DNA of 8,008 nucleotides from Gammaproteobacteria bacterium. GTDB taxonomy: Bacteria; Pseudomonadota; Gammaproteobacteria; Steroidobacterales; Steroidobacteraceae. The stretch spans positions 1 through 8,008 of the forward strand of contig RGYP01000075.1 in NCBI GenBank assembly GCA_010031985.1. The letters are read 5' to 3'. A program made the position numbers and the translations under genes. Each line of letters begins with the position of its first letter. Position 1 is the first letter of the stretch. Positions 1 to 6,983 of this stretch are shown here, in pieces. The notes under the pieces were generated by a model that saw only the letters and a program-made list of their open reading frames with translations, was not told where the DNA came from and made no database searches.

Positions 1-1042
1 CCTTGTCGGCCAAAATGCCGACGACGCCTAACGTGCGACGTGCCGAGGGCAAGCTGGCGAGCGCCTCGGCCAAGACGCGCGAGGAATCTTCGTTGTGTGC
101 CACGTCGAGAATCCACTCGGGGTCGGTGGGACCGCGGGGCGCCACGCGCTGCACGCGGCCGCGCAGTTGCGCGCGCTGCAGCGCCGCCGCGAGCAAGCCC
201 GTGTCGGCGTCGCGTTTCGGCAAGCGGCTCGCGAGCTCGGGCCGCACACGCAGCCACTGCAGAAATGCGGCAATCGCCACCGCTGCATTGCGTCGCTGCA
301 TGGGCCCGAGTAAAGACGGCGGCGGCAACGGACCGTGCGTACGCTGCATCGCCTGCCAGCTCCACGAGGCGGTATCGTCCGTGACCACGTGGAAATCGCG
401 ATCCAGCGCTTGCACGATCGCGCCAAGGCGCTGCGTCGCCTCGCCCACCGAGTTCGGCATGTTGGCCGAACCCAGGATGACGGGTCGCCCCGCCCTGAAA
501 ATACCGGATTTTTCCCGGCCGATATCTTCGACCGTGGGTCCGAGCCAGTCCTGATGATCGAGTCCGACCGAGCACAGCACGGCGACGTCGGCGTCAATGA
601 TATTGGTGGCATCAAGGCGACCGCCGAGCCCCACTTCGATGACCGCCGCATCGACCGCCTGCTCGGCAAACACGAGGAACGCAGCGAGCGTACCGTATTC
701 GAAAAACGTCAAAGAAATATCGCCGCGCGCAGCCTCGATGCGTTCGAAAGCCCGGATCAGCGGCGCGTCCGCTACGGGTTGGCCGTCGATCTCGACGCGC
801 TCGTTGTAGCGCTGCAGATGGGGTGAGGTGTAGGTGCCCACCTTGAGTCCGGACTCGCGAGCGAGCGCCGTAAGAAACGCGACGGTGGAGCCTTTGCCAT
901 TGGTACCGCCGACGATGACCGAGGGAATGGGCCACGGCAGCAAACCGAGTCGCAGCGCCACGGCACGGACCCGTTCGAGTCCGAGTTCAATGGCCTTCGG
1001 GTGCTGCGCCTCCTGGTGAGCGAGCCAGTCAGTCAGCTGCAT
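1..1042 (-). CDS. folC: Bifunctional dihydrofolate/folylpolyglutamate synthase FolC, 3' end cut by the window edge
   Basis: The enzyme uses ATP to ligate L-glutamate to dihydropteroate and to add further glutamates to reduced folates in the cytoplasm. The minus frame is open from the ATG at 1042-1040 to base 1, giving 347 codons without a stop. Visible Mur-ligase-type features are the P-loop GTNGKGS at residues 46-52, TSPHL at 72-76, FFEYGT at 113-118, GLGGRLDATN at 138-147, the region GLDHQDWLG at 160-168 followed by EKSGIF, and the C-terminal-domain motif LDVAHN at 312-317. E. coli FolC has about 422 residues, so roughly 70-80 residues lie outside the window. The ATG overlaps the accD stop by 14 bases and has no clear Shine-Dalgarno sequence, which suggests translational coupling to accD. 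The accD-folC pairing is classic for gammaproteobacteria. One small deviation: the usual proline after DVAHN is glutamate. Confidence 0.95.
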   Translation of the reverse strand, partial: MQLTDWLAHQEAQHPKAIELGLERVRAVALRLGLLPWPIPSVIVGGTNGKGSTVAFLTALARESGLKVGTYTSPHLQRYNERVEIDGQPVADAPLIRAFERIEAARGDISLTFFEYGTLAAFLVFAEQAVDAAVIEVGLGGRLDATNIIDADVAVLCSVGLDHQDWLGPTVEDIGREKSGIFRAGRPVILGSANMPNSVGEATQRLGAIVQALDRDFHVVTDDTASWSWQAMQRTHGPLPPPSLLGPMQRRNAAVAIAAFLQWLRVRPELASRLPKRDADTGLLAAALQRAQLRGRVQRVAPRGPTDPEWILDVAHNEDSSRVLAEALASLPSARRTLGVVGILADK

Positions 1043-1913
1043 CGACGGGAATAGCGGGTGCCGCAGGCCGACGCATGAGCATGCGCAGCGCCTGCGCGAG
1101 CCGCGGTCGCAGATCACGGCGGTCGACGATCATGTCGATGACGCCGTGTTCGAGCAGGAACTCGCTGCGCTGAAAACCCTCGGGGAGTTTTTCGCGCACG
1201 GTTTGTTCGATCACACGCGGGCCCGCAAAACCGATGAGCGCGCGCGGCTCAGCAACGTTCAAATCGCCGAGCATCGCGAGACTTGCGGAAACGCCGCCCG
1301 TCGTCGGATCGGTCAACACCGAGATGAACGGCAAACCTGCGGATGACAGTTCGGCGAGGGCCGCGCTGGTTTTGGCCATCTGCAACAACGACAGCAGCGC
1401 CTCTTGCATGCGTGCGCCGCCACTCGCCGAGAAGCAGATGAGCGGTGTGCGCTGGGCGATGGCGTGATCGGCTGCGCGTCGAAAGCGCTCGCCCACCACC
1501 GACCCCATCGAGCCGCCCAAAAATTGGAACTCGAAAGCGCAGGCGGCGACCGGCAAGCCCTCGAGCGTACCGGTCATGGCGATGAGCGCGTCTTTTTCGC
1601 CGGTATTTTTTTGAGCAGCGACGAGACGATCTTTGTAGCGCTTGCTGTCGCGAAACTTGAGCGGGTCTTCGGGGGAGATGTTGGCGGCGATCTCGACGGC
1701 AGACCCTTCGTCTAGAAACCGCAGCAAACGATCGCGGGCGCCGATCCGCATGTGATTGGCGCACTTCGGGCAGACGTGCAAATTGCGCTCGAGCTCGGCG
1801 CGATAGAGCGGCGAGTCGCAAGCCGTACATTTGATCCAGAGCCCCTCGGGCACGGAGCGCGAACGACGCTCGGTCTTGATGCGCGAGGGGACGATTTTCT
1901 CGAACCAGACCAT
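1029..1913 (-). CDS. accD: Acetyl-CoA carboxylase carboxyltransferase subunit beta (AccD)
   Basis: With AccA this subunit forms the carboxyltransferase that moves CO2 from carboxybiotin on AccB to acetyl-CoA, making malonyl-CoA for fatty acid synthesis. The 294-residue product (E. coli 304) starts MVWFEK. It has the four-cysteine zinc ribbon C29-x2-C32 and C48-x2-C51, then the carboxyltransferase (crotonase-like) core with GGSMGSVVGE at 133-142, SASGGARMQE at 162-171 and PTTGGVSAS at 203-211. The frame stays open for about 200 codons upstream inside truA, but that extension is not AccD-like, so the ATG at 1913-1911 is chosen; it also matches the family N-terminus before the zinc ribbon. It begins 7 bases after the truA stop with no obvious Shine-Dalgarno sequence, so coupling to truA is likely. 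In many relatives trpF, or trpF-trpB-trpA, lies between truA and accD; here nothing does. Confidence 0.97.
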   Translation of the reverse strand: MVWFEKIVPSRIKTERRSRSVPEGLWIKCTACDSPLYRAELERNLHVCPKCANHMRIGARDRLLRFLDEGSAVEIAANISPEDPLKFRDSKRYKDRLVAAQKNTGEKDALIAMTGTLEGLPVAACAFEFQFLGGSMGSVVGERFRRAADHAIAQRTPLICFSASGGARMQEALLSLLQMAKTSAALAELSSAGLPFISVLTDPTTGGVSASLAMLGDLNVAEPRALIGFAGPRVIEQTVREKLPEGFQRSEFLLEHGVIDMIVDRRDLRPRLAQALRMLMRRPAAPAIPVDAAD

Positions 1914-1920
1914 GGCTTGA

Positions 1921-2685
1921 CTATACCGGATCGGGCAAACGGAACGCCGCCGGGTACTCGATCCGGCGCAGGCACAGCCCCTCGGGATCCGCAGTCGGTG
2001 CGTTAAGACGTCGATCCCGTCCCTCGAGCAGCGCCCGTACCGCCTCGGGGGGGCGCGCACCCCGACCCACTTCGATGAGCAGGCCGGCGATATTGCGAAC
2101 CATGTGATGCAAAAAGGCGTTCGCGGCCACATCGATGTGCACGAGGTCGTCCTGGCGGTGTACCTGCAGCAGATCGAGTCGCCGGACGGGTGATTTGGAT
2201 TGGCACTCGGCCGCGCGAAACGCACTGAAGTCATGCTCGCCAAGCAGGTGTTGTCCGCCCTCATGCATCCGCTCGGCATCGAGGGGCGCTTGCACCCAGA
2301 GACTGCGCCCCGCGTGCAAGGCCGAACGGGCACCACGATTGAGAATGCTGTAGCGATAGTGACGCCGCAGTGCCGAGAAGCGCGCGTGGAAAAAATCGGG
2401 CACTGGTGTTGCCCAGCTGACACTCGCCTTGCGATCGAGGTTGGCGTTGGTACCGAGCACCCAGGCCCGCGCGCTGCGCCGTGCATCGGACTCGAAATGC
2501 AAGACCTGCCCTGCCGCGTGCACGCCGGCATCGGTTCGGCCGCCGCAGGTCAAAGAAACCTCGTGGTCCGCCACCTGTCCGATCGCCGTGGCGAATGCGG
2601 CCTCCAAGGTGCGCAGACCCGACTGCTCTTGCCAGCCGCAGAAGTGGGTGCCGTCGTATTCGACACCCATCGCCCAACGAGTCAT
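1921..2685 (-). CDS. truA: tRNA pseudouridine(38-40) synthase TruA
   Basis: TruA isomerises uridines 38, 39 and 40 in the anticodon stem-loop of many tRNAs. The product is 254 residues (E. coli 270). It shows the N-terminal EYDGT/GWQ pattern (residues 9-19), the catalytic motif GGRTDAGVHA at 48-57 with nucleophile Asp52, an FHARFSA segment, the LLGEHDFSAFRA-type segment and the C-terminal HHMVRNI helix. All of these match the family in order, and the gene looks intact. The ATG at 2685-2683 overlaps the fimV-like stop in an ATGA arrangement, indicating translational coupling. An in-frame ATG five codons downstream (Met6) is an alternative start, but the overlap favours the first. The position between fimV and accD matches the gene order known in pseudomonads and xanthomonads. 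Confidence 0.97.
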   Translation of the reverse strand: MTRWAMGVEYDGTHFCGWQEQSGLRTLEAAFATAIGQVADHEVSLTCGGRTDAGVHAAGQVLHFESDARRSARAWVLGTNANLDRKASVSWATPVPDFFHARFSALRRHYRYSILNRGARSALHAGRSLWVQAPLDAERMHEGGQHLLGEHDFSAFRAAECQSKSPVRRLDLLQVHRQDDLVHIDVAANAFLHHMVRNIAGLLIEVGRGARPPEAVRALLEGRDRRLNAPTADPEGLCLRRIEYPAAFRLPDPV

Positions 2686-4193
2686 GACTTCGGCAACGAA
2701 TCCAGCAGCCGAATGGCTTCGGCCCGTTGGGTCTCATCGCCGATGCGCAGCGCCGCCTGCAATTCGAGGATGGCGGCATCGTGATGACCCATTTCGATGA
2801 AGGCGCGCGCAAGATCGATCTTGCTGCCCGCTTCGTCGATCGGCGGTGGATCGCCCTCGAGGTCGCTCGCGAGCGCAGGATCGTCCGCGGCCGGTACCGC
2901 AGGGGCCTTCGCGACCAGCGGCTCGTCTCGATTCGGTTTGATCGGCGGCAGCTCGAAACTCATCTCGCGCGGGGTACTCGTCGGGTTGGGATCATGCGCC
3001 GATCCCGTCGACGCCTCGGCGGGCGCCGCCGCGCCCGCCAAGGCCTTGTTTCGGCCTTTCATCAACAGAGCTAGCGCGAGGGCCAACACGAGCAGCGCCA
3101 AGGCCGGAATGACCCACCACGCAAGTGCCGCCCACTCGCGCGCTTTGGCAAGCCAGCCGACGTGGTTATTTTCTTTGGTCGTCGATGCCGACGCTTCGAG
3201 GGCCGCGATCCGCGCCTTCAAGGCGGCCGCCTCGGCATCTGCCGCCGCGAGTGCGGCGCTTTTTTCGGTCAAGGCGCTCTCGAGCTCGGAAACTTTGATC
3301 TCCGGTGTTTCCACGACGATCGGCGGCGAGGCAACGCCCGGGGCCTGCACCTCGGGAGGCTTGGAGAGTGCTGGCGCCGGGAGTTCAGGCTTCGCGAGCG
3401 CCGGTGCAGGCGCCGCGGGCGGCGCCGGTAGCGGGCCACCCGTACGCCAGATCTGCAGTTCACGCGAAATTTCGCTCGACGCTGCGCTCGCCGACGTGGC
3501 CCGAAGGTCTTCCGAGGTCGGTAACGACAATTGGGCATTCACCAGCAGCTCGCTCATGCCACCGGGACCGAAAGCCTGTGGATTGGCGCGGTAGATACCG
3601 AGCATGGTTTGCGCCAAGGTCGTACCGGTCTTCGCCGACCACTCGCGTGAAATCGACATCAAAGTTTCACCCGGTCGAACGACGCGACTAACTTGCTCGG
3701 CGTCGGGCGCGGCACCACGCGTCGGCACGGTCTCGACTGCCGACCCCCCGGCCGTCGAGAGGGTGGTGACGGCGGCGGGTGGCGTCTCAATCCCTGACGT
3801 CGGGGAGGACCTCAAAGAAAACGTGTATTCGCGAAAGCGGCGGCCACGTCCCCAGTCGGCAACGACGACGAAACGCACGCTGTCGGCGGCAGGCGGCGCA
3901 CTGCTGCGGACCCGCAGTACCGCAGCACCGTCGCTGGCCTTCGAAAGCTCCACCGTCGCGTCCACGAGTTCAGCGGAACGCGAATTGGCCGGCAATTGCG
4001 GCTTGAGCGAATCGAGTTCGCCCTCGCCAACTTGCAGCAGAGGAATTTCCACATCGAGTGGCGTGCCGGGAGCCGACATGAGACGTCCGGCCCCGAGCTC
4101 GAGTGCCGAGGCAGCAAAGCCACCGACGCCCCAAAACATCAGCATCGAGAGCCGCACCAAGGGCCGCAGCCCGCCTGAGATCGATGGCTTCAC
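2682..4193 (-). CDS. fimV: FimV-like LysM/TPR inner-membrane protein, short form
   Basis: FimV family members are inner-membrane proteins that bind peptidoglycan and help assemble polar machinery such as type IV pili. The 503-residue product, read from the GTG at 4193-4191, has these parts in order: a signal peptide (hydrophobic about 15-28, likely cleaved after the Ala-Ser-Ala at 28-30); the FimV N-terminal domain beginning LELGAGRLMSAPGTPLDVEI (31-50); a LysM domain at about 169-226 with RPGETL and the IYRANPQAF segment; a Pro/Ala-rich linker (254-298); a coiled coil (about 300-336); a membrane helix (about 354-378); an acidic linker; and a C-terminal TPR-like FimV motif (457-500). Pseudomonas FimV is about 900 residues, so this is a compact version with a shortened cytoplasmic part. 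The GTG start is supported by a strong Shine-Dalgarno match and the signal peptide; the open frame continues upstream inside asd but is not family-like. The specific role here (pili, polarity or other) is not shown by the sequence. Confidence 0.88.
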   Translation of the reverse strand: MKPSISGGLRPLVRLSMLMFWGVGGFAASALELGAGRLMSAPGTPLDVEIPLLQVGEGELDSLKPQLPANSRSAELVDATVELSKASDGAAVLRVRSSAPPAADSVRFVVVADWGRGRRFREYTFSLRSSPTSGIETPPAAVTTLSTAGGSAVETVPTRGAAPDAEQVSRVVRPGETLMSISREWSAKTGTTLAQTMLGIYRANPQAFGPGGMSELLVNAQLSLPTSEDLRATSASAASSEISRELQIWRTGGPLPAPPAAPAPALAKPELPAPALSKPPEVQAPGVASPPIVVETPEIKVSELESALTEKSAALAAADAEAAALKARIAALEASASTTKENNHVGWLAKAREWAALAWWVIPALALLVLALALALLMKGRNKALAGAAAPAEASTGSAHDPNPTSTPREMSFELPPIKPNRDEPLVAKAPAVPAADDPALASDLEGDPPPIDEAGSKIDLARAFIEMGHHDAAILELQAALRIGDETQRAEAIRLLDSLPKS

Positions 4194-4207
4194 GATGTCA
4201 CCCCCTT
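4194..4207 (-). promoter_or_regulatory. Strong Shine-Dalgarno sequence of the fimV-like gene, decides the GTG start
   Basis: On the minus strand the bases AAGGGGGTGA (4207-4198) differ at one position from the ideal anti-16S complement AAGGAGGTGA. They end 4 bases before the GTG at 4193, with 7 bases between the G-run and the start codon. This is the best ribosome binding site in the window and argues for the GTG over the upstream in-frame starts that lie inside asd. Confidence 0.8.
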
Positions 4208-4234
4208 CATGGCACCCGCCAAGGCCTGCGAACC

Positions 4235-5260
4235 TCAAAGGTGTTCGCGGATGAGGATTTCGGCAATCTGCACGCTGTTGGTCGCCGCACCCTTGCGGAT
4301 GTTGTCGGAAACCACCCAAAGATTGAGCCCCCGCTCGTGCGAGATATCTTCGCGGATTCGCCCCACGAATACACGATCGTCGTTCGCCGCATGCACGGCG
4401 GCGGTCGGATAACCCCCCGACTCGCGCGTATCGATGACCTTGACACCCGGTGTCTTGTCCAAAAGTTTGCGCACCTCGGGCACGGTGATCTTGCGCCGGG
4501 TCTCGACGTTGATGACCTCGGAATGACCGAAGAATACCGGTACGCGCACGGTCGTGGCATTAACGCGGATGTCGGCGTCGCCGAAGATTTTGCGCGTCTC
4601 CCAGAACATCTTCATTTCTTCTTTGGTGTACCCGTTGTCCTGGAATTTGTCGATTTGCGGCACGACGTTGAAGGCGATCTGTGCGGCTATGACCTTGGGC
4701 TTGATCGGCCCCTTGCCGCTCATCAACGCAACGGTTTGCTCGGCCAATTCTTCGACGGCTTCCTTGCCGGCGCCGGAAACGGATTGATACGTCGCGACGT
4801 TGATGCGCTCGATCCCGGCCGCATCGTAGATGGGCTTGAGCGCCACCAGCATCTGGATCGTCGAGCAGTTGGGATTGGCGATGATCCGGCGTTTGCGAAA
4901 GTCGGCGATCGCCGCCGGATTGACCTCGGGTATCACGAGGGGGATGTCGTCTTCGTAGCGAAACTCGGAGGTGTTGTCGATGACGACGCAGCCCGCAGCG
5001 GCGGCCTTCGGTGCGTACACCCGGGAAACCTCGCCGCCCGCCGAAAACAAGCCGATGTCGGCCTTGGAAAAATCGAAGGTTTCGACATCGAGCACGGGCA
5101 GGCTCTTGCCGTTGAAGTCGATGTTCTTGCCGAGTGAGCGGTTGCTGGCGAGCGGAAAGAGCTCGCCCACCGGAAATTTGCGCTCCTCGAGGACCTTGAT
5201 CATGGTGTCACCCACGAGTCCCGTTGCGCCCAAAACCGCCACATTCCACTGCCGACTCAT
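4235..5260 (-). CDS. asd: Aspartate-semialdehyde dehydrogenase
   Basis: The enzyme reduces 4-phospho-aspartate to aspartate semialdehyde with NADPH, the branch point to lysine/diaminopimelate, threonine and methionine. The product is 341 residues. It has the N-terminal nucleotide-binding motif GATGLVG at 11-17, SAGGEVSR at 73-80, DNTSEFR at 95-101, the active-site NPNCSTIQM at 129-137 with catalytic Cys132, SVSGAGKEAV at 160-169, and a histidine at 246 in VPVFFGHSEV that fits the catalytic base. The compact length and motifs resemble the shorter Asd/Usg-type group rather than the ~367-residue E. coli Asd. The retained Cys132 suggests an active enzyme and not just an inactive Usg-like homologue. 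The ATG at 5260-5258 overlaps the aroC stop in ATGA form. The frame remains open upstream inside aroC, but that segment is not conserved. Confidence 0.96.
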   Translation of the reverse strand: MSRQWNVAVLGATGLVGDTMIKVLEERKFPVGELFPLASNRSLGKNIDFNGKSLPVLDVETFDFSKADIGLFSAGGEVSRVYAPKAAAAGCVVIDNTSEFRYEDDIPLVIPEVNPAAIADFRKRRIIANPNCSTIQMLVALKPIYDAAGIERINVATYQSVSGAGKEAVEELAEQTVALMSGKGPIKPKVIAAQIAFNVVPQIDKFQDNGYTKEEMKMFWETRKIFGDADIRVNATTVRVPVFFGHSEVINVETRRKITVPEVRKLLDKTPGVKVIDTRESGGYPTAAVHAANDDRVFVGRIREDISHERGLNLWVVSDNIRKGAATNSVQIAEILIREHL

Positions 5261-6102
5261 TTCTTTTGCTCCGTCGCCTTTTGCTTCGTGATCACCGGTG
5301 TCGGCGAGCGTACGTCGCCGTTCTGTGCCCGATGTCGCAACCAATGGTCCATCAGTACGATGGCCAGCATCGCCTCGGCGATCGGCGTCGCCCGCAGACC
5401 TACGCAGGGGTCGTGACGGCCGGTGGTGACCACGTCAACGGGCTCACCCGCAACGTTGATGGTTTTACCGGGCACCTGAATGCTCGAGGTAGGCTTGAGC
5501 GAGGCGTGCACGATGATGTCCTGCCCGCTCGAAATGCCGCCGAGCACACCGCCCGCGTTGTTGCCCAAGAAACCCGCGGGCGTCAGCTCATCGCGATGTT
5601 CGCTGCCGCGTTGCTCGACCACTCGGACACCAGCGCCGATCTCGACCGCCTTGACGGCGTTGATGCCCATCATGGCGTAAGCCAGGTCGGCATCGAGTCG
5701 ATCGAAAACTGGTTCGCCGAGCCCGGGCGGCACACCCTTGGCGATCACCGTGATGCGCGCACCGATCGAGTCGCCTTCTTCACGGATTTTCCAGATGAGA
5801 TCTTCTAATTCTTTGACGCGCGAAGGATCGGGACAAAAAAACGGGTTGTCGTAGGCCGTCTCGGGCGCGACGGCATCGATCTCGAGGTTGCCGATCTTGC
5901 TCAGGTAACCGTAAATGCTGATACCGAGGCGCGTAGCGAGATACTTGCGCGCGATCGCGCCCGCCGCGACGCGCACCACGGTTTCGCGGGCCGAGGAGCG
6001 TCCGCCCCCGCGGTAATCGCGGAAGCCATATTTTTGCTGGTAGGTGTAGTCGGCGTGGCCCGGGCGAAAACGATCTTTGATCTTGTCGTAGTCACGCGAG
6101 CG
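5257..6102 (-). pseudogene. aroC: Chorismate synthase AroC, N-terminal ~90 residues missing
   Basis: Chorismate synthase converts EPSP to chorismate with reduced FMN, the last step of the shikimate pathway. About 281 codons match AroC, starting at RSRDYDKIKD (from 6102) and continuing through RPGHADYTY (active-site His retained), RDYRGGGRSSARET, NPFFCPD, GLGEPVFDRLDAD, ILGGISSGQ, KPTSSI and GRHDPCVG to the stop at 5257. The first ~90 residues of the family are absent, including the TFGESHG motif with its catalytic histidine. Immediately upstream (from about 6108) the sequence is prmB in a different frame. The frame stays open into prmB but has no ATG or GTG there; the first plausible start is a GTG at 5979, well inside the conserved domain. 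As written, the gene should not make active AroC. The remaining part has no stops or other damage, so the lesion is either recent or an assembly artefact. Confidence 0.9.
5269..5272 (-). promoter_or_regulatory. Shine-Dalgarno GGAG of asd
   Basis: GGAG on the minus strand lies 8 bases before the asd ATG at 5260, inside the last codons of aroC. It supports that ATG over in-frame starts further upstream. It also means asd can be translated independently even though aroC is broken. Confidence 0.65.
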
Positions 6103-6983
6103 CGCGACGGCACACGCGGCCAGCGACGGCGCACCAGAGTCTCGGTATTGCCCACCTCGACGACCAGGAGACCCCCCGGGGTGAGATGTTGTGCCGCCTC
6201 GCGAAGGATGACGCGCACCGAGTCGAGTCCCTGTTTGCCTGCCGCCAACGCCATGCGCGGCTCGTGTCCGTATTCGGGGGGCAACGAACGCATCTCGCGC
6301 TCCCCGACGTAGGGTGGATTGGTGACGATGATATCGTACCGACGCTTCCCGAGGGCCGCGAAATGATCCGATTTCGTAAAGCGGACGCGGCGCGAAAGAC
6401 CGAGTGAACGCGCGTTTTCACGCGCCAGCGCGAGCGCCGAAACCGAGATGTCGGTCGCCTCGACCCTGGCACTCGGCAAGTAGTGGGCGCAAGCGAGAGC
6501 GATGCAGCCGCCGCCGGTGCACAGATCGAGAACGCGCTGCACGCGCGCCGGGTCGATCCACGGCCGAAATTGGCGCTCGATGAGTTCGGCAAGGGGCGAA
6601 CGCGGGATGAGCGCGCGCGGGTCGGCGCGCATGGGCAGACCTGCGAACCAAGTCTTGCCCGTGAGATAAACCGCGGGACAGCGCATCGAGATCCGCAGCT
6701 CGAGCAAGGCCTCGAAAGCCAAGCTTTCCTTGAGGGTGAGTCGACGATGCCAAAAAGCCGCGACGCGTTTCGGCCCCGCCGCGAGCGCCGCAGCGGACTC
6801 GGCATCACCCAGCACATGAAAAAGCAGTGCTGCAGCGTCATCAGCCGCGTTGTCTGTCCCGTGGCCAAAAAAGACCCCGGCGCGCTCGAGTCGGCGCGTG
6901 GCACGACGCAGTGCCTCGATCACGATCGGCCGCCGATTCGTCGCGGGTCGACGGACCGCAGGCCTGTGGGATAATTCGCGCAT
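5901..6983 (-). CDS. prmB: PrmB, 50S ribosomal protein L3 glutamine methyltransferase, with aberrant C-terminus
   Basis: PrmB methylates a glutamine side chain of ribosomal protein L3 using S-adenosylmethionine. From the ATG at 6983-6981 the product shows FFGHGTDNA at 38-46, VYLTGKTWF at 105-113, IPRSPLAELI at 126-135, the SAM-binding motif LDLCTGGGC at 152-160, the substrate glutamine-binding NPPY at 222-225, PPEYGHEP at 235-242 and VVEVGNTE at 274-281. Similarity stops at WPRVP (288-292, codon ending at 6108), where E. coli PrmB continues for about 34 residues. Here the frame instead runs through the aroC sequence in a non-coding frame for about 68 residues to a stop at 5901, giving 360 residues in total. 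The lost end includes the last strands of the methyltransferase fold, so activity is doubtful. Start choice: ATG 6983 gives a family-like length; a GTG at 6923-6921 is a possible shorter start. A still longer in-frame start at 7073 lies inside psd and is unlikely. Confidence 0.8.
   Translation of the reverse strand: MRELSHRPAVRRPATNRRPIVIEALRRATRRLERAGVFFGHGTDNAADDAAALLFHVLGDAESAAALAAGPKRVAAFWHRRLTLKESLAFEALLELRISMRCPAVYLTGKTWFAGLPMRADPRALIPRSPLAELIERQFRPWIDPARVQRVLDLCTGGGCIALACAHYLPSARVEATDISVSALALARENARSLGLSRRVRFTKSDHFAALGKRRYDIIVTNPPYVGEREMRSLPPEYGHEPRMALAAGKQGLDSVRVILREAAQHLTPGGLLVVEVGNTETLVRRRWPRVPSRARVTTTRSKIVFARATPTTPTSKNMASAITAGADAPRPAKPWCASRRARSRASISLRASVSAFTVT
6094..6110 (-). other. 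Out-of-frame prmB/aroC junction
   Basis: On the minus strand, recognisable PrmB ends at the Val-Pro codons (6113-6108) and recognisable AroC begins at Arg-Ser-Arg-Asp (from 6102). The breakpoint therefore lies within the few GC-rich bases between. The two reading frames differ by one base. Compared with E. coli protein lengths, about 34 PrmB codons, any spacer and about 90 AroC codons are missing, roughly 0.35-0.45 kb. No insertion sequence or duplicated sequence is seen at the join. Confidence 0.85.
6948..6975 (+). promoter_or_regulatory. Extended -10 promoter of psd, predicting a leaderless mRNA
   Basis: GATAAT at 6970-6975 matches the sigma-70 -10 consensus at five of six positions. It is preceded by TG at 6967-6968 with one base between, an extended -10. 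TCGACG at 6948-6953 matches the -35 consensus at four of six positions with a 16-base spacer. Transcription would be expected to start at about 6981-6983, which is the psd ATG itself (6982). There is no Shine-Dalgarno sequence in the six bases between the -10 box and the ATG. The box lies inside the 5' coding part of prmB on the other strand. Confidence 0.6.

Noticed and set aside
28..935. Minus-strand open frames at 28-669 and 612-935 across the folC region.
   Set aside because: They are in the wrong frame. The real folC frame has no stop within the window and carries the P-loop, EYGT, GLGGRLDATN and DVAHN motifs in order.
1914..2531. Minus-strand open frame running upstream of the accD ATG for about 200 codons.
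   Set aside because: It lies inside truA in another frame, its translation is Arg/Ser/Cys-rich with no AccD-like content, and accD has a clear family N-terminus at 1913.
4194..4234. Terminator or regulatory hairpin in the asd-fimV gap.
   Set aside because: The 41 bases hold the fimV ribosome binding site, but I see no stable stem followed by a T-run.
2797..4254. Plus-strand Ala/Ser- and Arg-rich open frames opposite the fimV-like gene (2797-3594, 3604-4254).
   Set aside because: They mirror the Ala/Pro-rich linkers of FimV; the composition is typical of antisense GC-rich sequence.
4103..5137. 344-codon plus-strand open frame opposite asd and the fimV start.
   Set aside because: It is the antisense of well-conserved asd in a GC-rich genome; the translation is His/Asp/Arg-rich without recognisable motifs, and no promoter or ribosome binding site was noted.
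6094..6110. Programmed frameshift joining PrmB to AroC into one bifunctional protein.
   Set aside because: There is no slippery sequence, and large conserved parts of both proteins are missing at the join, so a frameshift would not restore either enzyme.
6092..6904. 270-codon minus-strand open frame within prmB, ending at the junction.
   Set aside because: It is a third frame with no family motifs; PrmB and AroC motifs are in the other two frames. It is not a third gene created by the fusion.
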